This document shows positions 16,648-24,803 of a DNA stretch of 34,022 nt, one piece after another. Under the pieces are notes generated by a model. It did no database searches, was not told where the DNA came from, and saw only the letters and a program-made list of their open reading frames with translations. A program made the translations under genes and the position numbers. This stretch comes from an uncultured Acidimicrobiaceae bacterium (lineage in GTDB: Bacteria; Actinomycetota; Acidimicrobiia; Acidimicrobiales; Ilumatobacteraceae), in assembly GCA_903929185.1 (NCBI GenBank), contig CAIYTS010000115.1, forward strand, positions 1-34,022, in the 5' to 3' direction. The stretch's first letter is position 1; each line of letters starts with the position of its first letter.

Positions 16648-17910
16648 TCAGGAACCTTCATCGAGGACCGGGCCGGCAGGGCTCTGGCCAGGCTTTCGGG
16701 TATTGAGCCCGCTCACTGGACCAATCATCCCCGCCCCAAACCGATCAACAATCAGGTCAACTGCCTTGCTGGCTGGTTTCCATTGTTCTTCGATGTCTTC
16801 TGGCGTGTCTCCCCCGTCATCAAACAAACGCGGGATGGCTTCGCTCTGCTCACTCAGCTTTTGAGCATGCACACCGAGCAGGCGAACACCTTGTGCATAA
16901 TCCAACATCGCCAACAGCGGCTCAAGAGCTGCCACCATCGAAGGCCCTGTTGTTAACGGCACAGAGGGAGTAACGGACCGAGTGACAGATTCAAATGATG
17001 AGAACTTCACTTTCAACAACAGCGTGCCCGCAGCAACTCCAGCATCACGAGTTCGTCGTGCAACAGCATCACATAGCCGTACCAACTGAACTCGTAACTC
17101 TTCGTGCGTGGTGAGATCAGCAGAAAAAGTCTCTTCATGTCCAATTGATTTAGCAATTCGTTCTGGTTCAACTGTTCGGTCATCAATTCCTCGCGCAAGC
17201 GCATGAAGATGTCGACCATTCACATCGCCAACGGCGGCACACACGATGTCAACATCTAGTTCAGCCAAATCAGCAACGAGACGAACTCCAATAGCTTCAA
17301 GTTTTGCCAATGTTGCTGGTCCGACACCCCACAACGCCTGCACCGGTAGGGGCAACAAGAATTCAGATTCGTGTCCACGCTTCACTTCAAACACTTGATA
17401 CCCACGCTGTACTCCGCCAGCCATTGCTCGTGGCTTGGCATGTTCAGACGCGAGCTTTGCAAGAAATTTATTCGGAGCAACTCCCACGCTGCATGTCAAC
17501 TGTGTTTCAGACACCACGCGCTCACGTAATGCCCACGCAATCGACACAGCGTCTCCCATCAGCGTTGATGCTCCGGTGACGTCGAGAAAAGCTTCATCGA
17601 TTGATATTTGCTCTACGAGCGGCGTGAAGGATTCAAAGATGGTGTGCAATTTTTGGCTGTACTCGACATAGTGAGAAATATCAGGCGCGATAAACACAGC
17701 GTCTGGGCATAACTTGCGCGCAACAGCTGAAGACAGCGCAGAGTGAATCCCATACCGTCGAGCCTCATACGATGCTGCGGCCACAACACCCCGGCCGCCT
17801 GTACCGCCGACAACAACTGGCAATCCGCGCAGTTCAGGGTGACGTAATAATTCAACCGACACATAGAATGCGTCCATATCAATGTGAAGAATCGAGCGGT
17901 CTGTGGTCAT
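16648..17910 (-). CDS. dinB: DNA polymerase IV (Y-family)
   Basis: Error-prone translesion DNA polymerase that extends past damaged bases. The 420 residues carry the Y-family palm motifs: HIDMDAFYVSVE with metal ligand D11, and SIDEAFLD with catalytic D105-E106. The steric-gate region is the FY after D13. AASYEARRYGIHSALS (45-60) contacts the incoming nucleotide. GVAPNKFLAKLASEHAKP leads to the thumb helix-hairpin-helix (WGVGPATLAKLEAIGV), and the little-finger domain follows. The last 20 or so residues (after residue 395) contain no obvious beta-clamp QLxLF motif. It is divergent from the plus-strand operon beginning at 17962, with 51 bases between starts. Confidence 0.97.
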   Translation of the reverse strand: MTTDRSILHIDMDAFYVSVELLRHPELRGLPVVVGGTGGRGVVAAASYEARRYGIHSALSSAVARKLCPDAVFIAPDISHYVEYSQKLHTIFESFTPLVEQISIDEAFLDVTGASTLMGDAVSIAWALRERVVSETQLTCSVGVAPNKFLAKLASEHAKPRAMAGGVQRGYQVFEVKRGHESEFLLPLPVQALWGVGPATLAKLEAIGVRLVADLAELDVDIVCAAVGDVNGRHLHALARGIDDRTVEPERIAKSIGHEETFSADLTTHEELRVQLVRLCDAVARRTRDAGVAAGTLLLKVKFSSFESVTRSVTPSVPLTTGPSMVAALEPLLAMLDYAQGVRLLGVHAQKLSEQSEAIPRLFDDGGDTPEDIEEQWKPASKAVDLIVDRFGAGMIGPVSGLNTRKPGQSPAGPVLDEGS

Positions 17911-17949
17911 TTCACGGAAACGCTACTGCACTCGTCATGCCGCCACGCC

Positions 17950-17955
17950 TACGAT
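17950..17955 (+). promoter_or_regulatory. Candidate -10 element for a leaderless transcript
   Basis: TACGAT matches the TANNNT actinobacterial -10 consensus and ends 6 bases before the GTG at 17962, the spacing expected if transcription starts on the start codon. No convincing -35 is visible. It supports the GTG as start of the small membrane protein. Confidence 0.4.
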
Positions 17956-17961
17956 GGTGAA

Positions 17962-18225
17962 GTGCCTGACTCCTCCACTTCTCTTTCCGCTCTGCCTTCA
18001 GTCACCGCGCGAGTAATTGCCTTCTGTTCGATTCTCGTTGGTGGACTTGCCGGGGGTCTTATTGGTTACGGCCTGATTGACACGCAATGTGACTCTCGCT
18101 GCGTTGTGCAATCCGGAACAGGAATGTTGATTTGCAGTGTGATCGGAGCTGGAGGAACAGCAATCATTGCGGTCCTTGTCTTACGCGCGCATGGTGAATG
18201 GCGTGAAGTATCGGATCCATCATGA
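17962..18225 (+). CDS. Small membrane protein of unknown function, 87 aa
   Basis: Not recognised. From GTG at 17962 it has 87 residues with two membrane helices (about 17-38 and 54-76) separated by a short loop containing two cysteines (TQCDSRC). The N-terminus and the C-terminus (RAHGEWREVSDPS) are hydrophilic. The frame is open upstream into dinB (ATG 17884), but the GTG has a -10-like TACGAT just before it and avoids overlapping dinB. Its stop overlaps the next start by 4 bases (ATGA), so it is probably translated together with the phosphatase. Confidence 0.65.
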   Translation: MPDSSTSLSALPSVTARVIAFCSILVGGLAGGLIGYGLIDTQCDSRCVVQSGTGMLICSVIGAGGTAIIAVLVLRAHGEWREVSDPS

Positions 18226-19028
18226 GTACATCGCCATCACTCGGATCTCAATTACGTCAGATTGCAGAATCACTTGCTCGGGAGGCAGGTGACATGGCGC
18301 TTCGCGGACGCAAGAGCGGACCCCTTACGGCGACAACAAAATCATCACCGATTGACATGGTGACTCAATTCGATAAAGCAAGCGAAGCGATGATCACTGA
18401 GGGCTTGGCAACGTTACGTCCTGATGATTCGATAATCGGTGAAGAAGGTGCAGCAAAAAAAGGCACCTCTAGTATCACCTGGCACATTGACCCAATTGAT
18501 GGCACAACGAATTTCTATTTCGATCTTCCGATGTGGGCGGTATCAATTGGTGCTGTTGACGAACATGGCCCACTTGCTGGTGCCGTATACGTACCGGCCC
18601 TCGGCGAGATGTTTAGTGGCGCACGTTCTGAAGGGGCAACGATGAACGAAGTACCTATCAGTGTCCGTGCCAACCATGACATTGCAGATGCTCTCGTGTG
18701 TACCGGATACAGCTACCTCATTAGTGAGCGAGAAGTACATGCAAAACGCGTTGCCAATATAGTCATGAAGGTGCGAGACCTTCGTCGATTTGGTGCAGCA
18801 GCTGTTGATTTATGTTTCGTTGCAAGTGGTCGCCTTGATGTTTACTTTGAAGAACACCTCAATTCATGGGACCTCATTGCCGGACAAGTAATTGCAACTG
18901 AGGCTGGCGCCATCATCACTGATTACGTCGGCAATCCTGTAACACCTTCTCAAGTGCTGGCTTCAACGCCCGGAGTTCATGCGGACTTCATTCGCCTCAT
19001 TGCAGCGTCGGGGCCAGGCACTTCATGA
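18222..19028 (+). CDS. suhB: Inositol monophosphatase family protein
   Basis: Mg-dependent phosphatase of the IMPase/FBPase superfamily; likely substrates are inositol 1-phosphate or related sugar phosphates. The 268 residues carry the metal-site motifs GEEG at 73-76, DPIDGTTNF at 90-98, and SWDLIAGQVIATEAGA near 213-228. Inositol production would feed phosphatidylinositol and, through pimB in this window, its mannosides, but histidinol phosphatase activity or sulphate-assimilation (CysQ-like) roles are possible in this family. It overlaps both neighbours by 4 bases, linking it in one operon with the membrane protein and glpK. Confidence 0.88.
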   Translation: MSTSPSLGSQLRQIAESLAREAGDMALRGRKSGPLTATTKSSPIDMVTQFDKASEAMITEGLATLRPDDSIIGEEGAAKKGTSSITWHIDPIDGTTNFYFDLPMWAVSIGAVDEHGPLAGAVYVPALGEMFSGARSEGATMNEVPISVRANHDIADALVCTGYSYLISEREVHAKRVANIVMKVRDLRRFGAAAVDLCFVASGRLDVYFEEHLNSWDLIAGQVIATEAGAIITDYVGNPVTPSQVLASTPGVHADFIRLIAASGPGTS

Positions 19029-20488
19029 GTGTGGTGCTCGCGATTGACGCAGGCACCACCGGAGTGCGCACGCGCGCCGTCTATGACGATGGCACGGAAT
19101 CGTTTTCCGCATACCGCGAGTTCACCCAGTACTTTCCCCAACCAGGCTGGGTTGAACATGATGCGCTTGAAATTTGGGACGCAATTGTGGCCACCTTGCA
19201 GGACGTATGCAGCACACTCACTCAGCCCGTTGCAGCAATCGGAATCACAAACCAACGAGAGACCGTGCTGGCATGGGACAAACGAACAGGTCAACCATCT
19301 GCACATGCGATTGTCTGGCAAGACCGTCGCACTGCAGAACGATGTGATGAATTACTTCCGCATCTTGATCGCGTACGCGCGGTAACTGGTTTAGTTCTCG
19401 ATCCGTATTTTTCCGGAACCAAAGCAGCCTGGTTATTGCAACACACTGCAGTTCCGCCGACCGAACATTTGTGTATCGGAACAATCGACTCGTGGCTGGT
19501 ATGGAAACTCACTGCTGGTGCCGCATTCGTCACTGATCCATCCAATGCAAGTCGCACAATGTTGTTCGACATCAACTCAATGCAATGGAGCGCAGAAATG
19601 TGCGACCTTCTCGGTGTCCCCATGTCCGTCCTGCCCGCGGTGCGACCATCCAGCGGACGATTCGGAGTTACTACTGATGTTCCTGGCGTGCCGAACGGAA
19701 TTCCCATTTCAGGAATTGCTGGCGACCAACAAGCTGCACTCTTCGGACAAGCATGCACTCGCGTTGGCATGGCAAAGAACACGTACGGGACCGGAAGCTT
19801 TGTTCTTCTGAACATCGGCACAACATGTCCGCCGCCCTCGGAGGGAATGCTCACAACTGTTGCATGGGACCTTGGTGATGGTGCACCTGTGTACGCATTA
19901 GAAGGCGCAATATTTGTCACCGGTGCCGCTGTGCAGTGGTTACGTGACGGACTTGGCATCATCAATGATTCTTCCGAGATCGGACCCCTCGCTGAATCAG
20001 TGCCCGATTCGGGCGGAGTGTGTGTTGTGCCAGCATTTACTGGCTTAGGTAGTCCGTGGTGGGATCCATATGCTCGTGGATCAATTATCGGAATTACTCG
20101 CGGCACTACGAAGGCACACATTGCTCGAGCAGTGATTGACGCAATGGTTCATCAAACCCGCGATGCAATTGATGCAATGACTCAGGCAGGCGGAGTCACA
20201 CTTGCTGAGTTGCGTGTTGACGGTGGCGCTTCAGTCATGGATGCAATGCTGCAACGTCAGTCTGATGCACTCGGCGTACCTGTGCTGCGGCCGACAGATC
20301 ACGAGACCACTGCACTTGGCGCTGCATACTTGGCCGGATTAGCAGAGGGCGTGTGGGCAAATCTTGATGAGATTGCTTCGATGTGGACACTCGATAAACG
20401 ATTCGAGCCACAGGAGTCAGACTTATCTCATGCGCAATGGTTACGTGCTGTTGAACGCTCGCGCAGTTGGGCTAGCCCTGGGTCATAA
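19025..20488 (+). CDS. glpK: Glycerol kinase
   Basis: FGGY-family kinase that phosphorylates glycerol to sn-glycerol 3-phosphate. The 487 residues align well with E. coli GlpK. IDAGTTGVRT is the phosphate-binding loop, and FPQPGWVEHDALEIW, ITNQRETVLAWDKRTG and GLVLDPYFSGTKAAWLL follow. All four glycerol-contact positions are kept: R78-E79, Y128, D234 (GIAGDQQAALFGQ) and F259. The C-terminal ATP-binding part has VVPAFTGLGSPWWDPYARG and LRVDGGASVMDAM. It overlaps the phosphatase gene by 4 bases. Its 3' end overlaps the convergent ROK kinase by 17 bases. The kinase is far from glpD (29249), and another FGGY kinase is adjacent to that gene. Confidence 0.95.
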   Translation: MSVVLAIDAGTTGVRTRAVYDDGTESFSAYREFTQYFPQPGWVEHDALEIWDAIVATLQDVCSTLTQPVAAIGITNQRETVLAWDKRTGQPSAHAIVWQDRRTAERCDELLPHLDRVRAVTGLVLDPYFSGTKAAWLLQHTAVPPTEHLCIGTIDSWLVWKLTAGAAFVTDPSNASRTMLFDINSMQWSAEMCDLLGVPMSVLPAVRPSSGRFGVTTDVPGVPNGIPISGIAGDQQAALFGQACTRVGMAKNTYGTGSFVLLNIGTTCPPPSEGMLTTVAWDLGDGAPVYALEGAIFVTGAAVQWLRDGLGIINDSSEIGPLAESVPDSGGVCVVPAFTGLGSPWWDPYARGSIIGITRGTTKAHIARAVIDAMVHQTRDAIDAMTQAGGVTLAELRVDGGASVMDAMLQRQSDALGVPVLRPTDHETTALGAAYLAGLAEGVWANLDEIASMWTLDKRFEPQESDLSHAQWLRAVERSRSWASPGS

Positions 20489-21332
20489 ACAGAGCGCAAC
20501 CGATCGCGCCGGCGCGTTCACCCAATGCCGCGACATGCAAGGCAGGATGAGGCCGTGATTCAGATGAATACAAGGCGGCTGCAAAACTCTTCGATACAGA
20601 ATCAAGTACAGATTCAAACGACTGCACGACTCCTCCGCCGATAACAATCACTTCTGGGTCACAAATGTTGGTGAGACTTGCAAGTCCGACTGCAACCCAG
20701 TCAGCAAATGTGGCAACAACTGATTGCGCATGACTGTCACCCGACTCAGCCGCTGCAAAAACGTCTTCACCGCTCATGCCGCCACTCAACATTCGTAATG
20801 CAGAACCCGATGCATATCGTTCCCAGCACCCTCGCCTGCCGCATACGCACTGTTCCCCATCGTGTTGCACAACCATGTGTCCAATTTCGCCTGCGAAACC
20901 ATTTGTACCGCGCTGCAATTGACCACCCATGACAATGCCTCCGCCAATACCTGTACCGAGCGTGACGATGACTGCATTCATTGCGCCGCGTGCGGCGCCG
21001 GCTTTCCATTCTCCGTACGCCGCCATCGTGGCATCGTTTTCAACATGCACATTGATGCCCAAGCGAGCACGAAGTTCAGGGCCAACAGCAATGTTGTGAG
21101 CGCCCTTCATATTTGGAGATGCGCGCACGATCCCGTCTGGCGTGATGAGCCCAGGTACTCCGACCCCAAGAGTCTGCGTTCCGGAGAGTTCATGAAACAT
21201 CGATTCAAGAAGTTCAACCAATTCCGACGCATGCGGGGTTGGATACCGAATTTCTTCTAGGACTACGCCGTGTTCGTCAACACGCACGCCATGGCACTTT
21301 GTGCCGCCAACATCAATTCCAACAAAGCTCAC
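20472..21332 (-). CDS. ROK family sugar kinase (probable glucokinase)
   Basis: Cytoplasmic hexose kinase of the ROK family. The 286 residues show the ATP loop GIDVGGTKCHG at 5-15, VENDATMAAYGEWKAG with catalytic D100, GTGIGGGIVMGGQLQRG, EIGH at 149-152, and the zinc-binding CVCGRRGCWE at 162-171, which is the ROK hallmark. There is no N-terminal DNA-binding domain, so it is an enzyme and not a repressor. Glucose is the most likely substrate; N-acetylglucosamine or mannose cannot be excluded. It is the last gene of the minus-strand run that includes pimB, and its start overlaps the SRPBCC stop by 4 bases. Confidence 0.9.
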   Translation of the reverse strand: MSFVGIDVGGTKCHGVRVDEHGVVLEEIRYPTPHASELVELLESMFHELSGTQTLGVGVPGLITPDGIVRASPNMKGAHNIAVGPELRARLGINVHVENDATMAAYGEWKAGAARGAMNAVIVTLGTGIGGGIVMGGQLQRGTNGFAGEIGHMVVQHDGEQCVCGRRGCWERYASGSALRMLSGGMSGEDVFAAAESGDSHAQSVVATFADWVAVGLASLTNICDPEVIVIGGGVVQSFESVLDSVSKSFAAALYSSESRPHPALHVAALGERAGAIGCALFMTQG

Positions 21333-21763
21333 GACTCGGCGCGAGCCTTCAGTTCTTTGACTGCTTCGATGAGAATACGTGCCTCTGCGCGACGCTTCAC
21401 AAAACCAGGCAATGGAACAACAAGTTCCAGTTCCAGTTCATAAAAGACTTGAGTGCCGCCATCAACTTCAACAAATGAATACGCACCATTGAGCGCGCGC
21501 ATGATGTCGCCTTCAACGAGATGCCAAGACAAACGAGATGGCTGTTGCGAATAGTCATACTCAAGTGTGTAACGAGTACTGCGTCCAAGAGCTGATGCGC
21601 GATATTCGACGCGAAGTCCACGACCTTCACTGTCGCGTGTCAAGACATTTGCTTCCTTGACGTCTTTGGCCCAATCGGGGTATTTCTCAAATCCGAGAAC
21701 TACGTCCCAACATGCATTGAGTGGGGCCGAGATGAGGGTGGTCTGTGCAGCGCGGTCAGTCAT
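21329..21763 (-). CDS. SRPBCC (START-like) ligand-binding protein
   Basis: A 144-residue polyketide-cyclase/START-like protein from ATG at 21763. The pattern is typical: TTLISAPLNACWDVVLGFEKYPDWAKDVKEA at the N-terminus (given in part), alternating beta strands (RVEYRASALG, YTLEYDYS, SRLSWHLVEGDI), a TQVFYELELEL strand, and a long C-terminal helix. Such proteins have a hydrophobic cavity for lipids or other small molecules; many actinobacterial members are linked to envelope genes. A longer start at 21874 would run into the upstream gene and is rejected. It lies 4 bases after the membrane-protein stop and overlaps the ROK kinase by 4. Confidence 0.82.
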   Translation of the reverse strand: MTDRAAQTTLISAPLNACWDVVLGFEKYPDWAKDVKEANVLTRDSEGRGLRVEYRASALGRSTRYTLEYDYSQQPSRLSWHLVEGDIMRALNGAYSFVEVDGGTQVFYELELELVVPLPGFVKRRAEARILIEAVKELKARAES

Positions 21764-21767
21764 AGTT

Positions 21768-22268
21768 CTAATCTTGACCGCTCGCGGACCCCTGAAGTGG
21801 CACCTCGCTCGAATCATCGAACTGGCGAGGGGAAAAAGTGCCGTGTGTGGCGCCCCATAGACCATTAAGGCCAAGGCCCATCATGGGAGCCAACACCCCA
21901 AATGCCAAGGTGCTCCCCGTGCGACCATCTGTCGTTGTGCGACTGATCGCCGTAGCTACAGCCACCACAACCTGGACACCAAGAGCGCCATTCATCAGTC
22001 GTGCAACTGATTGTGGCGCGCAATTATCAACCAAGAAATACAGTGCTGCCACCGAGATGTTGTCTGTACGACTGCGCTGTACTGCTGTCCAGTAGCCCCA
22101 CAAGAACGCGACGATGCCAACCGTAAAGCAGCTAAGACTCACGACAACGCCAATGGTTTTCCATGGAGACGTGAAAGCCACTGCAGCAACAATTGAAGCC
22201 GCAACGAAGACAGCAGTCAGTGCGAGATTGCATTTGACGAGGAGAGATCCTGGCATGGCATCCATCAT
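21768..22268 (-). CDS. Conserved actinobacterial membrane protein, 166 aa
   Basis: No named function. The 166 residues contain about four membrane helices (roughly 11-31, 38-60, 93-110 and 121-139). There is a central hydrophilic patch (QRSRTDNISVAALYF) and a conserved-looking end after the last helix (GLGLNGLWGATHGTFSPR). I associate this ending with uncharacterised actinobacterial membrane proteins found next to PimB-like transferases. The gene lies between pimB and the SRPBCC gene with a 4-base overlap upstream, suggesting an envelope-lipid role by context only. Confidence 0.78.
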   Translation of the reverse strand: MMDAMPGSLLVKCNLALTAVFVAASIVAAVAFTSPWKTIGVVVSLSCFTVGIVAFLWGYWTAVQRSRTDNISVAALYFLVDNCAPQSVARLMNGALGVQVVVAVATAISRTTTDGRTGSTLAFGVLAPMMGLGLNGLWGATHGTFSPRQFDDSSEVPLQGSASGQD

Positions 22269-23386
22269 TGCCCAACCTTCAGTACTTGTCCCAAACGCGC
22301 TGCGAGAACTGAGTATTCAAATTCTGATTCAGCGCGAGCACGCGAGGCGACAGACATTGATGCACGCAATGAATCATCATCAAGGATGGTTGTAATACGA
22401 GCAGCCAGGCCAGATGCGTCGGTGGGGTTATTCATCACATAGCCCGTGACTCCGTCAAGAACTGCTTCTGCTGCTCCCCCGCTTTCGCCTGCAATTTGCG
22501 GTACGCCACATGCTGCCGCTTCAACAAACACGATGCCAAAGCCTTCTTGCTCGAGACCCGCCCATCGATTACGACACATCATGGAAAAAATATCTGCGCA
22601 TCCGTATAACGCCGGAACATCGTCATGATCGACTCGCCCCATAAATGTCACGGGAGCTTTCAATTCTTCAGCCAATTTTCGCAACCGATCTTCATCGCGA
22701 CCAGTGCTAGCGATTGCCAAACGCAGATGTGGTCGATGTGGTGCAAGTTGAGCAACAGCCCGAATCACAGTGTCGAATCCTTTGCGAGGCACAAGCCTGC
22801 TGAATCCGAGAATAATTTCGTCATCGTCATTAAAACCGAATCGAGCACGAGCAGCCTTTTTACTTGCAACATCTAACGGAACAAACCTTTGTGTGTCAAC
22901 ACCGGGAGGAACAATGGTTGATGGCAATGCACGACCCGCTGCATGGTCACCTTCTGTTGCCGGATATCCACCAGCAGCAACGACGTGTTCTGCACCACGC
23001 AATACATGCCCTAAAACTTGGCGAGATAACGGCAACCTGCCTGGCACCGTGACCTCTGCTCCGTGTAACACCACCATGTAGGGAACAGACAACCGTGGGC
23101 CCACAAGACCCAATGGCAAAGCCGGGTCAAGCACAACAAAGTCTGCGCCGAATTCTTTGACCATCGCGTTAATGCGTTGCACCATCCATGGATGAGGCAA
23201 CAACACTGGTTCGCGTGTTCGTTCAATGCGATACGGCTCGCCTGCATCAAACGAAGCGGCATCAGGATGAGGGCTTGTGAGCACTGCAAAGGAGTCAGGC
23301 GGCAAGCGACGCCACCATTCCCACAACAGTGACTGAATGCCACCGATCTTGGGAGGAAAATCGTTGGTGACGAGAAGATGCTTCAT
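22265..23386 (-). CDS. pimB: GT4 glycosyltransferase, PimB-like phosphatidylinositol mannosyltransferase
   Basis: GDP-mannose-dependent GT4 enzyme expected to add mannose to phosphatidylinositol mannoside at the inner membrane face. The 373-residue protein starts MKHLLVTNDFPPKIGGIQS, the PimB-type N-terminal loop. The donor-site part has FSRLVPRKGFDTVIRA and the E-x7-E segment QEGFGIVFVEAAACGVPQ, followed by AGESGGAAEAVLDGVTGY. These match mycobacterial and corynebacterial PimB more closely than other GT4 families. Closely related GT4 enzymes using other acceptors cannot be ruled out. It overlaps queG by 4 bases and the following membrane-protein gene by 4. Confidence 0.82.
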   Translation of the reverse strand: MKHLLVTNDFPPKIGGIQSLLWEWWRRLPPDSFAVLTSPHPDAASFDAGEPYRIERTREPVLLPHPWMVQRINAMVKEFGADFVVLDPALPLGLVGPRLSVPYMVVLHGAEVTVPGRLPLSRQVLGHVLRGAEHVVAAGGYPATEGDHAAGRALPSTIVPPGVDTQRFVPLDVASKKAARARFGFNDDDEIILGFSRLVPRKGFDTVIRAVAQLAPHRPHLRLAIASTGRDEDRLRKLAEELKAPVTFMGRVDHDDVPALYGCADIFSMMCRNRWAGLEQEGFGIVFVEAAACGVPQIAGESGGAAEAVLDGVTGYVMNNPTDASGLAARITTILDDDSLRASMSVASRARAESEFEYSVLAARLGQVLKVGQ

Positions 23387-24540
23387 AGGCCTTCCCGCAA
23401 GGTTGGCAGATGCAGCAACTCATCACACACCATGGGGTCAGAATCTTCATGATTTATGAGATCAGTGAGACCCAACTTGGCTGCTGCCCATACCGCATGA
23501 GCACGTAATTCACTTCGGGGGTGTGACACATATCTGCGAATGGCATTTACAACTTCAGGGTCACGTGGATTAGCGATATTGCCAAGAACGATCAGCAGGT
23601 TTCGCCGAATCCATGTCATGTCACGTTTGTGTACATACCAACGTTGACATGACGCATTCAAAGCGTCATCTTCCATCGACAGCCATTCCAACACTTCAAT
23701 AACTGACTGAAGAGGCTCAGTTGATTCACTCAGCGCAGTTCGGCGCGTTGGAGGACATGCCGTTTGGCAATCATCACATCCGTAGATTCGATCATGGAGA
23801 GCAACGCGATAGTCGCGATCAAAAATTCCGGGTTTTTGTAACAACCACGACAAACACTTATTTGCATCAATGACGCCTTCTTTGACAATTGCTCCAGTTG
23901 GGCACGCAGGTATGCAGCGAGTACAGGATCCACACCCGTCATCAATGGGAGTCGCAACTGGCAGAACAGCAGTTGTAATCACGCACCCAAGCACAAAAAA
24001 GCTTCCGTGTCCTGGCAACAAAATATTTGCGTTCTTGCCGTACCAACCAATACCTGCAAGCCACGCCGCTTCTCGATCAACCATTGCGTTGTCATCGGCA
24101 AAGACAACAGCACGATGCCCGTCTTGCCGTAATCGCTCAGCGACAACAGAGAGTGAATCTTTGAGGTGGCCATAATGATCAAGCCATGCATAGCGAGCAA
24201 CTCTGGCGAGCGGAGACGACGAGCCAACATCTGGATGATCACTGATCGCATACGAACGAACGCCGACGATTATTGATTTCGCACCCTCAAGATGCTGACT
24301 CGGTGTCGTCGACCGTTCCGGACGAAGGAACGTAAATTTCATGCCATTGACGAGATCGTGATCAATGCGATCGTGAATCTGCTGACGAGCACGTTGCATC
24401 ACATCAGCAGGAGCAACTCCGAGTGAATGAAGACCAGCGACCTGACCGACGGCATGCAGTTGCGCCCAATACTCAGGTCCCTGAGGGGCGTCGGGAGAGA
24501 CGACTGTGGGATTACGGGAGGAAGGTTTAGCCAACGGCAC
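23383..24540 (-). CDS. queG: Epoxyqueuosine reductase QueG
   Basis: Cobalamin-dependent iron-sulphur enzyme that reduces epoxyqueuosine to queuosine in tRNA wobble positions. The N-terminal B12-binding part has GWYGKNANILLPGHGSFF. Two 4Fe-4S motifs follow: CGSCTRCIPACPTGAI and YGCDDCQTACP. The C-terminus has HEAT-like helices (WIRRNLLIVLGNIANPRDPEV). The frame opens at 24636, but that would cover most of the overlapping small Cys protein. A GTG at 24540 gives 385 residues and only a 14-base overlap; a TTG at 24534 is also possible, and no clear SD helps. No other queuosine genes are visible nearby. Confidence 0.93.
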   Translation of the reverse strand: MPLAKPSSRNPTVVSPDAPQGPEYWAQLHAVGQVAGLHSLGVAPADVMQRARQQIHDRIDHDLVNGMKFTFLRPERSTTPSQHLEGAKSIIVGVRSYAISDHPDVGSSSPLARVARYAWLDHYGHLKDSLSVVAERLRQDGHRAVVFADDNAMVDREAAWLAGIGWYGKNANILLPGHGSFFVLGCVITTAVLPVATPIDDGCGSCTRCIPACPTGAIVKEGVIDANKCLSWLLQKPGIFDRDYRVALHDRIYGCDDCQTACPPTRRTALSESTEPLQSVIEVLEWLSMEDDALNASCQRWYVHKRDMTWIRRNLLIVLGNIANPRDPEVVNAIRRYVSHPRSELRAHAVWAAAKLGLTDLINHEDSDPMVCDELLHLPTLREGL

Positions 24541-24763
24541 GGTGCCGAAGCGTAGGCACCAAACCGGCCTGAGCGAGCAACCTAATTTCCCGAAGCTCCT
24601 GAATGTCAAGAACGACAGCACCTTCAGAGGGGGCATCGCAGAGGAAACTCATGATGCAGTCACCGCAGGCATCGGTATCGGCCATGACACAGGTGGCGCA
24701 CGAGATCATGAGAACTGGTTCGTACTGAGAGGCGTCGGTGAGGGTGAGAGGCGTGATGTCCAT
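24527..24763 (-). CDS. Small cysteine-rich protein, 78 aa
   Basis: Unnamed 78-residue protein. Five cysteines are spaced as CATC, C-x2-C (GDCIMSFLC is preceded by DAC), so residues about 22-42 could bind zinc or an Fe-S cluster. The C-terminal half (VVLDIQELREIRLLAQAGLVPTLRHR) looks helical. Similar short proteins with a C-x2-C...C-x2-C core and an EL+ELRxLxxAGLVPxL-type end exist next to queG or trpD in Actinobacteria, without a known role. The ATG at 24763 lies 40 bases after trpD, and its stop overlaps the queG start region. Confidence 0.72.
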   Translation of the reverse strand: MDITPLTLTDASQYEPVLMISCATCVMADTDACGDCIMSFLCDAPSEGAVVLDIQELREIRLLAQAGLVPTLRHRAVG

Positions 24764-24803
24764 GTCACAAGAGTGACGAAAGGGTGTGGCACGGTTCGGT
24801 TTG

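Noticed and set aside
19291-20121. 276-codon open frame on the minus strand opposite glpK
   Set aside because: It lies wholly antisense to a clearly conserved glycerol kinase and shows no family resemblance; it is a by-product of the codon bias of glpK.
21764-21874. Longer SRPBCC start at 21874
   Set aside because: It overlaps the upstream membrane-protein gene by over 100 bases; the ATG at 21763 gives the normal domain start.
24541-24636. Longer queG start at 24636
   Set aside because: It would cover nearly half of the small Cys protein gene, and the added residues do not resemble QueG N-termini.
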